DNA of 64,000 nt. It comes from Rhodospirillaceae bacterium (GTDB lineage Bacteria; Pseudomonadota; Alphaproteobacteria; UBA8366; Aestuariispiraceae). The stretch is from positions 500,679 to 564,678 of the forward strand of contig PAQY01000002.1 of the NCBI GenBank assembly GCA_002709955.1, read 5' to 3'. The notes beneath the pieces are model-generated. The model did no database searches, was not told the DNA's origin, and was given only the letters and a program-made list of their open reading frames with translations. The translations under genes and the position numbers were made by a program. This document shows, piece after piece, positions 57,852 to 64,000 of this stretch; position 1 is the first letter of the stretch; each line of letters opens with the position of its first letter.

Positions 57852-57948
57852 GTGCCTGAATGTTGCCCCCCATGTTGTCCCCCGCGTAAAAAGCGAAAGA
57901 AACCGGCTTTCTAGGGTCAGTTTAAGTATCTGATTTTATTGGGAAAAA

Positions 57949-58024
57949 TGGTGGGCACTATAGGATTCGAACCTATGACCTAACGATTAAAAATCGTGTG
58001 CTCTACCAACTGAGCTAAGTGCCC
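57949..58024 (-). tRNA. tRNA-Lys (anticodon TTT)
   Basis: On the minus strand the sequence folds as a cloverleaf: acceptor GGGCACT with AGTGCCC, D-arm with AGCTCAGTTGGTAGAGC, anticodon stem ACGAT/ATCGT around loop TTTTTAA (anticodon TTT, Lys), T-arm with GGTTCGAATCC. The terminal CCA is encoded (57949-57951). Its 3' end faces the toxin-antitoxin module, the side on which tRNA-targeted islands usually insert. Confidence 0.96.
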
Positions 58025-58382
58025 GGAGAGGGATGGGACCCTGTGTTTTTGCAAACCAACGGGGTATTCCCTCGAACCGGGGCGGAACATAGGCAAGTGT
58101 TTCGGAATGGTCAATCATTTGCAGCCCTGAAAAGACAGCAAAAATGCATTTTATCCAAAAAAGAGGGTGCGACCATTTACCATCTCAGACAAAAGCATCG
58201 CCAACAGGCTGATCGGCACCCCTAAAATCAAGGTTTTCAGCGTTACCATGCTCCAATCCTCCATCGATTTCGACGTATAGATACGCCAATTCAGGAGAGC
58301 ATGCAGTGATAGGGGTCACAAATTCAGGCAGGTTCGGGGTGATTCCAGGGCAGGGGGCCTGGATTGGCGCAAAAATGGGCCG
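58025..58382. other. 358-bp spacer between tRNA-Lys and the Crp/Fnr gene
   Basis: Both flanking genes read leftward. The only item I can pick out is a possible 32-aa frame at 58151-58249. The sequence adjoining the tRNA (58025-58150) probably holds the tRNA promoter on the minus strand, but I see no clear boxes. Confidence 0.5.
58151..58249 (-). CDS. Possible 32-aa single-span membrane peptide
   Basis: An ATG at 58249, 8 nt after a GGAGG ribosome-binding site, opens a 32-codon frame ending in TAA. The product would have one hydrophobic helix (LKTLILGVPISLLAMLLSEM) and a short polar end. It lies 134 nt downstream of the Crp/Fnr gene on the same strand. It is too short to judge by composition; it could be a real small membrane protein or chance. 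Confidence 0.35.
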   Translation of the reverse strand: MVTLKTLILGVPISLLAMLLSEMVNGRTLFFG

Positions 58383-59081
58383 TTAATCGCCGCGGAATTG
58401 TTCGACCATATCGCGCAGGCGGTCGGTATCGGTCAGAACCAGGACGGAGCCTGTTCGTTTCACCAAGCCTTTCCGGGACAGGTCGCTGAGCACGCGGGCC
58501 ACGGTTTCGCGGGTGGTGGACACCCGGCTGGCCATTTCTGAATGAATGGGGATGGGTTCGATTCGCCCTGTTCCGTCTGGCTGTAGCGTGGGTTTGGCCA
58601 GTCGCAGCAGTTCGGCATAGATTCGGTTGTTGGCCCCCAGCGTGCTGAGGTCCATGATGCGTTCAACAGACACCCGCACCATTTGGGTCAGCCGCCGCAT
58701 CAGGCACAGTGCAACGGTTGGGTGTTCTTCCATTACAGAGCGAAAAATCTGGGGATGCATTGTGGCAACCGTTGTATCGGTGATGGCAACGACGGTGGCA
58801 GAGCGCGGTTCACCGTCAATCGCGGCAAGTTCGCCAAAGATCGATCCCGGCTTTAAATCATCAAAAGCGATTTCTCGTCCAGAAACAGAATAATTCACGA
58901 CACGGGCAACGCCGCTGGTGATGAAAAACACATCCTGTGTGTCATCCTGGAAATCAATCATTTGTTCTTGTGGCTTGAAGTCACGCCAGCGACAGCGTGC
59001 TTCAATGCGTTTCAGGGCATCAGCAGGCAAATCCTTGAAAAGAAATATGGACGCGAGACTTCTCGCTGTCTCTTCAAGCAT
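58383..59081 (-). CDS. Crp/Fnr-family transcriptional regulator
   Basis: A 232-aa regulator. The N-terminal effector domain (about 15-140) has FGELAAIDGEPRSATVVAIT, with Gly-Glu, Arg and Ser of the cAMP phosphate-binding cassette all conserved, so it could genuinely bind a cyclic nucleotide. No Fnr-type N-terminal cysteine cluster is present; the one Cys in RIEARCRWRD is alone. The C-terminal winged helix contains ASRVSTTRETVARVLSDLSR, with the Glu and Arg of the recognition helix. ATG 59081 is chosen over 59099, because AAGGGGGG lies 5 nt before it. It is divergent from the histidine kinase. Confidence 0.9.
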   Translation of the reverse strand: MLEETARSLASIFLFKDLPADALKRIEARCRWRDFKPQEQMIDFQDDTQDVFFITSGVARVVNYSVSGREIAFDDLKPGSIFGELAAIDGEPRSATVVAITDTTVATMHPQIFRSVMEEHPTVALCLMRRLTQMVRVSVERIMDLSTLGANNRIYAELLRLAKPTLQPDGTGRIEPIPIHSEMASRVSTTRETVARVLSDLSRKGLVKRTGSVLVLTDTDRLRDMVEQFRGD

Positions 59082-59183
59082 CTGGCCCCCCTTAAACATC
59101 CAAATTCATTAAAATATTATCCCAACCCTAGCGGCAAGGCGATAGGATTGTCGCCAATCTACTCTTTAGCAGCTAGTTTGCTA

Positions 59184-59198
59184 TAGAAATTATTTCTA
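59184..59198. promoter_or_regulatory. Perfect palindrome in the Crp/kinase divergent region
   Basis: TAGAAATTATTTCTA is an exact inverted repeat around one base, 22 nt upstream of the histidine kinase start, in the 139-bp region between divergent genes. It could be an operator for either gene; it is not a CRP-type TGTGA site. Confidence 0.45.
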
Positions 59199-59220
59199 AA
59201 GTGAAAGACGTGGCACAGGA

Positions 59221-60960
59221 ATGGGGCAAACAGCACCGCGCGCTCAAAATGATTCACCGACCTTATGGGTCGTTGTATTAGCCGTGACCATCATCTTAGG
59301 GGGCATCGGATTCAGCTTTTATGCAGCGGATCAGGTAGACCAATGGGAGGAATCGGCCTGGAAAGCGCGGGCACAGGATGACACCCGCAGATTGACGGAA
59401 TTTGGATCACTGGCATTAAATCAAGCCAGGGGCACCCTGTCGGCAATCGCAGCACGGTTGAATTCTGCGTCTACAAATCCCTTAAGTTCATCCTTGGGCA
59501 CCACTGTGCCACAGCCCGATACGATTGCCTTTGAGTTCATCGTTTTTGCAAAATCCGCATCGAACGCCCCCGTTTCATCCTCATCAGATTTGGGTTCTAT
59601 TTCCGCCTATTTTCTGCAATCGACGGAAGCTGAAAACAATTACACACAGTTTATCGCCAGTGAAGCGTTTCGGCGATTGGCAATGGATACCTATGCATCA
59701 GACATGCTGGGGACCGTGCCAAATGTCGTTGTTGGGGAGACCTTCTCCTACGATGGCGGAAAAAGCCTCGCTTCTTTGGGGGTACGTGTCCGGTTGCGTG
59801 GGGAAGAGGGGGTATTGATCGGTGTCTTTGATCTTATCGGCTTCTTTAAATCCTTTATGGCGACGGTCGCGCCGGATGGGCTGGTTCTGCGGCTAGATGA
59901 AACCACTGCGTCGGGCCAACGACATGCTGTTATCGGTGGCGACGACCCCTTACCCGGGACGGTTGATACATTCACATTCCCTATTTCGTATGGGGGCTCA
60001 GAATGGCGCTATAGCTGGGATATGTTGAGCAATTATGAGGGGGGGCGGGATAACTCAACCGGTACCCTGGTGCGCTATGGCGGGGTGGGGCTGTTTAGCA
60101 TGTTTGGCGTGCTTCTGGCGGTGCTGCTGCAGGTCAATCATCGTATTTCCAATGCGGTGCGCCGCCGGACCGAAGAACTGGCGCGGGCACGCGATCAGGC
60201 AGAGGTTGCCAATCGCGCAAAATCAGAATTTCTGGCGAATATGAGCCACGAATTGCGCACGCCTCTTAATTCCGTAATCGGGTTTGCCGAATTGCTGGAA
60301 GCCCAGGTTCTGGGCCCTGAAAGCTGGCAGCGGTATCGCGATTATGCCACGGATATCCGACAAAGTGGTCGGCATCTATTATCCCTGATCAATGACATTC
60401 TGGATTTATCCAAGGCAGAGGCCGGTCACCTGACGCTGGATGATGCCTATATCTCACCGGAAGAATTGATTGAGGCGGCGGTACGGCTGGTGCATGAACG
60501 CGCCCGCAATTCCGGTCAGGAACTAACCCTTTCTGTGCCGGATTCCACGCTATTGCTTCTATGTGATGAACGTCGCGTGAAACAGATCCTTCTGAATCTG
60601 CTCTCTAATGCGATCAAATTTACACCCCGTGGCGGGACCATTACCGTTCGAGCGCAACCCTGCCCGGATGGGGGGATGGAGTTGCAGGTGATCGATACAG
60701 GTATTGGCATGAAGCCGGAAGATATCCCCTTGGCCCTGACCAAATTCCAGCAGTTGGAGGCAAAGCCAAGAGGGGATTTTGCTGGCACGGGCCTGGGCTT
60801 GCCCTTGGTTGAAAATCTGGCCAGGCTGCATGATGCAAGCCTGACCATACAATCGGAACCAGGTAAGGGAACGACGGTAACGATTAAATTTGGCCCAGAT
60901 CGTGTCGCAAAGGCTGACATTGTATTTGGGCGGCGTTCGGAAACAAATTCTGATCATTGA
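59221..60960 (+). CDS. Membrane-bound sensor histidine kinase
   Basis: A 579-aa kinase. Transmembrane segment 1 is about residues 15-37 ([20 protein letters not shown]). An extracytoplasmic region of about 240 residues, CHASE-like in size and Ser-rich, follows. Transmembrane segment 2 is at about 290-308 ([16 protein letters not shown]), then a short coiled linker. The H-box is [20 protein letters not shown] at about residue 343. The ATPase domain has [27 protein letters not shown] and [13 protein letters not shown]. No response regulator is adjacent. The signal is unknown. Confidence 0.92.
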   Translation: MGQTAPRAQNDSPTLWVVVLAVTIILGGIGFSFYAADQVDQWEESAWKARAQDDTRRLTEFGSLALNQARGTLSAIAARLNSASTNPLSSSLGTTVPQPDTIAFEFIVFAKSASNAPVSSSSDLGSISAYFLQSTEAENNYTQFIASEAFRRLAMDTYASDMLGTVPNVVVGETFSYDGGKSLASLGVRVRLRGEEGVLIGVFDLIGFFKSFMATVAPDGLVLRLDETTASGQRHAVIGGDDPLPGTVDTFTFPISYGGSEWRYSWDMLSNYEGGRDNSTGTLVRYGGVGLFSMFGVLLAVLLQVNHRISNAVRRRTEELARARDQAEVANRAKSEFLANMSHELRTPLNSVIGFAELLEAQVLGPESWQRYRDYATDIRQSGRHLLSLINDILDLSKAEAGHLTLDDAYISPEELIEAAVRLVHERARNSGQELTLSVPDSTLLLLCDERRVKQILLNLLSNAIKFTPRGGTITVRAQPCPDGGMELQVIDTGIGMKPEDIPLALTKFQQLEAKPRGDFAGTGLGLPLVENLARLHDASLTIQSEPGKGTTVTIKFGPDRVAKADIVFGRRSETNSDH

Positions 60961-61045
60961 ATCCTATTTTCAATTGCGTATAGTGAATTAGTCCTATTTT
61001 GCGGTGCAGCATCGCCCGTTTATGGCATTTGTAAGGATATAATTT

Positions 61046-61768
61046 ATGGAGTCCGACGACTCTAACATGCCGGAACCAGAAAAGACGCCCGCGCCATCGG
61101 AACAATCATCCAGGCTGGGCATATTTGCCCGGCTGCGTGCGTATTTCTTTGCCGGAGTCTTGGTCACCGCACCGATTGCCATCACCATTGCCCTGGCGGT
61201 CTGGATTATCGGCTATATCGATGATCAGATCGTGCCGCTGATCCCCCAACGCTATAATCCTGATACCTATTTCCAGCAATATTTGGGGGTGGATTTTGGT
61301 CTGCCCGGACTGGGCGTTCTTGTCCTGATCTTGACGATCACCCTGATCGGGGCGTTCACGGCAGGATTGGTTGGACGCTGGATCGTGCGATTTGGTGAAA
61401 AGCTGTTGGACCGGATGCCGATCATCCGCAGCCTGTACAAGCTGACCAAGCAAATTTTCCAAACCGTTTTACAGAATCAATCCAATGCTTTCCGCCAGGC
61501 AGTTCTGGTGGAATATCCGCGCCCCGGCCTGTGGGCGATCGCTTTTGTCACGGCAGAAACGCAAGGCGAATTACACAAATTGTTAGAACGCGATACGGTC
61601 AACGTTTTCCTGCCCACAACGCCAAACCCCACCTCCGGATTTTTGCTTTTCGTGCCAAAGGAAGACATAAAAATACTCAATATGCCGGTAGAAGACGCCG
61701 TCAAATTGGTGATCTCTGCGGGTATTGTGCATCCTGGGGATGATCTGGCAGGAATTGACCTTAAATAG
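61046..61768 (+). CDS. DUF502 family membrane protein
   Basis: A 240-aa protein with two membrane helices near the N-terminus (YFFAGVLVTAPIAITIALAV and LGVLVLILTITLIGAFTAGL), followed by a soluble domain: DRMPIIRSLYKLTKQIFQTV, LVEYPRPGLWAIAFVTAETQ, VFLPTTPNPTSGFLLFVPKE and VEDAVKLVISAGIVHPG. These are the conserved blocks of the DUF502 family, widespread in Proteobacteria and plants, whose function is not established. The N-terminal ~30 residues are acidic and Pro-rich. It is followed 135 nt later by the AceE-like gene. Confidence 0.9.
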   Translation: MESDDSNMPEPEKTPAPSEQSSRLGIFARLRAYFFAGVLVTAPIAITIALAVWIIGYIDDQIVPLIPQRYNPDTYFQQYLGVDFGLPGLGVLVLILTITLIGAFTAGLVGRWIVRFGEKLLDRMPIIRSLYKLTKQIFQTVLQNQSNAFRQAVLVEYPRPGLWAIAFVTAETQGELHKLLERDTVNVFLPTTPNPTSGFLLFVPKEDIKILNMPVEDAVKLVISAGIVHPGDDLAGIDLK

Positions 61769-61903
61769 CGTATTCAGGGTCAGGAGCCTATAATCCGCAC
61801 CGGCCAAAGTGCTGTTCTTTTCACTATGCTGGTTTGACAGGCTCTCTCGTTTTACTGTCAGCGCAAAACAAGAATAGCATCGTTGAAAAAGGGAAACGAC
61901 AGC

Positions 61904-64000
61904 ATGGATCAATCATACATATCTTCCAGCGCAGAAGCCGATATCGAAACCCTGGAGGCGTTGGAGGAAAAGGTGCGCTGGCTCGCATCCTGGACCATCC
62001 ACAATGCCAATCATTTGCGGGAAAGCCGCGATGGGTTGAAAGTCGGGGGACACCAGGCGTCCTGTGCGTCGCTGTCTGCGATCATGACGGCACTGTATTT
62101 TCATGTCCTGCGGTCCGATGATCGGGTTGCGGTCAAACCCCATGCCAGCCCTGTTTTTCATGCCATTCAATATCTTCTGGGCCATCAGACACGCGAAAAG
62201 CTGGAATCCTTCCGTGCCTTCGGCGGGGCCCAGTCTTATCCGTCCCGCACCAAGGATAATGATACCGTTGATTTCTCAACCGGATCGGTCGGGTTGGGGG
62301 CGGCGGTCACCAATTTTGCAGCCCTGGCTCAGGATTACCTCAGGCTGAAGGACATCATTCCATCCAGTAAACCGCCCGGGCGCATGATCGCCCTGGTGGG
62401 CGATGCGGAATTGGACGAGGGGAATGTCTATGAAGCCCTGATGGACACCTGGAAACATGACATCCGCAATGTCTGGTGGGTGATTGATTACAACCGGCAA
62501 AGCCTGGATGGGGTGGTAAACGAACAGCTGTTCCGGATTATCGGGCGGTTCTTCCGGGCCGTTGGCTGGAACGTGATCACACTGAAATATGGCTCTAAAC
62601 AAATGGCCGCTTTTACCAAGCCGGGCGGGCAGGCGTTGAAGCGGTGGATCAATACATGTCCCAATGATGTCTATTCTGCCCTGGCCTTTCAGGGCGCGGC
62701 CGCCTGGCGCGCGCAGATCAAGGGGGACCTGCCCCATGATCAGGATTTGCACAGCCTGATCGACAGCTATGACGATGCGGGGCTGAATGCCCTGATGACC
62801 AATCTGGGCGGTCACGATATTCCGGCCCTGCTGCATACTTTCTCTACAGTGCCAGATGATCGCCCCACATGCTTTATCGCCTATACGATCAAGGGATGGG
62901 GCCTGCCCTTGATGGGGCATAAGGACAATCATGCCGGCCTAATGAACCCGCAGCAGATGGCGGCATTCCAGAAACAACTGGGCGTTCCAGAAGGCCAGGA
63001 ATGGGAGCCTTTCTCCGGCATGAAAGTTCCGGCGGATCGTGTTCAATCATTCTTGAACCGGCTGCCCCAGAAACAGCATCGTCTGCATGAGGTCAAGAAG
63101 ATTTCCATACCCGATACCCTGACCTATGGCGCAACGGCCAAGTCTTCGACGCAGGAAGTCTTTGGAAAACTGTTGAATGAAATTGCCAAGGCAGGCGGAC
63201 CGCTGGCAGATCGTATTGTCACCACATCCCCGGATGTGTCGGTTTCGACCAATCTGGGTCCCTGGATCAATCAGCGTGGCCTGTTCGCGCGGGAAAGCCG
63301 CCCGGATGAATTCCGGGAACGCAATGTGCCATCCGCGCAAAAGTGGATACGCTCCCCCCAGGGCCAGCATATCGAACTGGGTATCGCGGAAAACGACTTG
63401 TTCCTGAATCTGGCGGCTTTGGGCCTCTCAGAAAGCCTGTTCGGCGCGCGGCTGTTTCCTATTGGAACATTGTATGACCCCTTCATCGCGCGGGGCTTGG
63501 ATGCCCTGAACTATGCCTGCTATCAGGACAGCCGTTTCATCGTGGTCGCCACCCCGTCCGGGATCACATTGGCCCCGGAAGGCGGTGCGCACCAATCCAT
63601 CTCAACCCCAATGATCGGGATGGGTCAGCCGGGCTTAACATCTTACGAGCCCGCCTATGGGGATGAGCTTGCCGTTATTCTGCGCCATGCCTTCGTGCAT
63701 TTGCAGGATGAAGAGAAGGGGGGCTCCCTCTATCTCAGGCTTTCAACCCGCCCGGTTGAGCAACCTGATCGCAAAATGACCCCGGATCTGGCAACTCAGA
63801 TTATCAAAGGCGGCTATTGGGTCGTGCCGCCTAAGAAGGGGGCAAAGATGGCAATTGTCTATATGGGTGCCGTCGCCCCCCAAGCCTTGGAAGCGTTCGA
63901 GGCGCTGCGTAAAGATAACCCAGATGCCGGGCTGATGGCGATCACCTCAGCCGATAAGCTGTATTCTGATTGGCAAACAATTGAACGTGCCCGCTTGGCC
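61904..64000 (+). CDS. AceE/transketolase-like thiamine-diphosphate enzyme (5' 699 codons; runs off the window)
   Basis: The 699 visible codons encode a large single-chain ThDP enzyme resembling homodimeric pyruvate dehydrogenase E1 and transketolases. GGHQASCASLSAIMTALYFH and KPHASPVFHAIQYLLGHQTR form the N-terminal pyrimidine-domain entry, and ALVGDAELDEGNVYEALMDT with WWVIDYNRQSLDGVV is the ThDP/Mg motif (GDxE..DYN). HIELGIAENDLFLNLAALGL is the second-domain Glu motif. Length suggests a protein near 790 aa; about 90 are missing. It has no lipoyl domain. The window already encodes a complete PDH, so this protein may act on another 2-oxo acid or as an alternative E1; substrate is undetermined. 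Confidence 0.88.
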   Translation, partial: MDQSYISSSAEADIETLEALEEKVRWLASWTIHNANHLRESRDGLKVGGHQASCASLSAIMTALYFHVLRSDDRVAVKPHASPVFHAIQYLLGHQTREKLESFRAFGGAQSYPSRTKDNDTVDFSTGSVGLGAAVTNFAALAQDYLRLKDIIPSSKPPGRMIALVGDAELDEGNVYEALMDTWKHDIRNVWWVIDYNRQSLDGVVNEQLFRIIGRFFRAVGWNVITLKYGSKQMAAFTKPGGQALKRWINTCPNDVYSALAFQGAAAWRAQIKGDLPHDQDLHSLIDSYDDAGLNALMTNLGGHDIPALLHTFSTVPDDRPTCFIAYTIKGWGLPLMGHKDNHAGLMNPQQMAAFQKQLGVPEGQEWEPFSGMKVPADRVQSFLNRLPQKQHRLHEVKKISIPDTLTYGATAKSSTQEVFGKLLNEIAKAGGPLADRIVTTSPDVSVSTNLGPWINQRGLFARESRPDEFRERNVPSAQKWIRSPQGQHIELGIAENDLFLNLAALGLSESLFGARLFPIGTLYDPFIARGLDALNYACYQDSRFIVVATPSGITLAPEGGAHQSISTPMIGMGQPGLTSYEPAYGDELAVILRHAFVHLQDEEKGGSLYLRLSTRPVEQPDRKMTPDLATQIIKGGYWVVPPKKGAKMAIVYMGAVAPQALEAFEALRKDNPDAGLMAITSADKLYSDWQTIERARLA

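Larger units (their letters stand above)
57628..57948. other. 321-bp spacer between the antitoxin gene and tRNA-Lys
   Basis: No protein gene is visible. It contains the operator-like repeats (57664-57693), a small inverted repeat TTCTAAT/ATTAGAA (57759-57777), a strong plus-strand terminator (57818-57851) and two adjacent 12-bp near-repeats, GTTGCCCCCCAT and GTTGTCCCCCGC (57862-57885). The middle part could encode a small RNA ending at the terminator. Confidence 0.5.

Overview
The window is a 64 kb stretch of an alphaproteobacterial chromosome, most likely a marine Rhodospirillales-like lineage. The evidence is gene order as much as gene content: eno-ftsB-pdhABC-lpd-lipA-coq10, dusB-ntrBC-ntrYX-trkA-(HAD)-hfq-hflX, ispDF fused into one gene, proS-lolCD, ssb..gyrA-coaD, a PDH E1-beta subunit with its own lipoyl domain, and a short-type ProS. 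Base composition is moderately GC-rich by eye. TGA, TAA and TAG are all used as stops. There are no rRNA genes, IS elements, CRISPR arrays or phage blocks. Almost everything is core chromosome, with a few small accessory patches.

Layout. 0-2.6 kb: the 3' end of a 3-hydroxyisobutyrate-dehydrogenase-like gene, a class III nucleotide cyclase, a composite intergenic repeat and a flavin-binding PPOX-type protein. 2.6-12.3 kb: trpE and a PpiD-like foldase (minus), then tpiA, secG, pyrG, kdsA, a TauE/SafE permease and enolase (plus). 12.3-13.2 kb: two tandem copies of the composite repeat. 13.2-22.2 kb: ftsB, the pyruvate dehydrogenase operon, an unknown 83-aa gene, lipA, a Coq10/RatA-like protein and an XRE regulator with a perfect palindrome in front. 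22.1-24.3 kb (minus): pncC/cinA-C, pgpA, ispDF. 24.4-36.7 kb: a CcsA/YpjD-like protein, dusB (broken by an in-frame TGA), ntrB, ntrC, ntrY, ntrX, trkA, a HAD phosphatase, hfq, hflX. 36.7-39.4 kb: groES-groEL under a CIRCE operator, then a tiny AT-rich gene for a 51-aa cysteine protein, with near-identical terminators after groEL and after the tiny gene. 39.4-48.8 kb: an Ldh-type dehydrogenase, an inositol-monophosphatase-type enzyme, a TPR protein, an exported unknown, proS, lolC, lolD, two tandem HupE/UreJ proteins, SapC-like protein. 48.8-51.0 kb: a signalling patch with two stand-alone cyclic-nucleotide-binding domains, a response regulator and an Hpt protein. 51.1-56.5 kb: ssb, an unknown membrane protein and a glutamine amidotransferase (minus), gyrA, coaD. 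56.5-58.4 kb: a RES-Xre toxin-antitoxin pair beside tRNA-Lys. 58.4-64 kb: a Crp/Fnr regulator divergent from a membrane histidine kinase, a DUF502 protein and an AceE/transketolase-like enzyme that runs off the end.

How the parts relate. Enolase, PDH, lipoate synthase and the second E1-like protein put glycolytic and acetyl-CoA metabolism close together. NtrBC/NtrYX are the nitrogen and redox two-component pairs. The cyclase, two cNMP-binding proteins and the Crp-like regulator could be parts of a cAMP circuit, but that link is inferred from co-occurrence only.

The most unusual items are the TGA at a conserved Trp codon in dusB; the 51-aa cysteine protein bounded by near-duplicate terminators; the signalling patch around SapC; an NtrX whose AAA+ domain lacks GAFTGA; the RES-Xre module with spaced operator-like repeats next to tRNA-Lys and an orphan plus-strand terminator that could end a small RNA; and the three composite repeats. 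I did not find a clearly novel multi-gene system.
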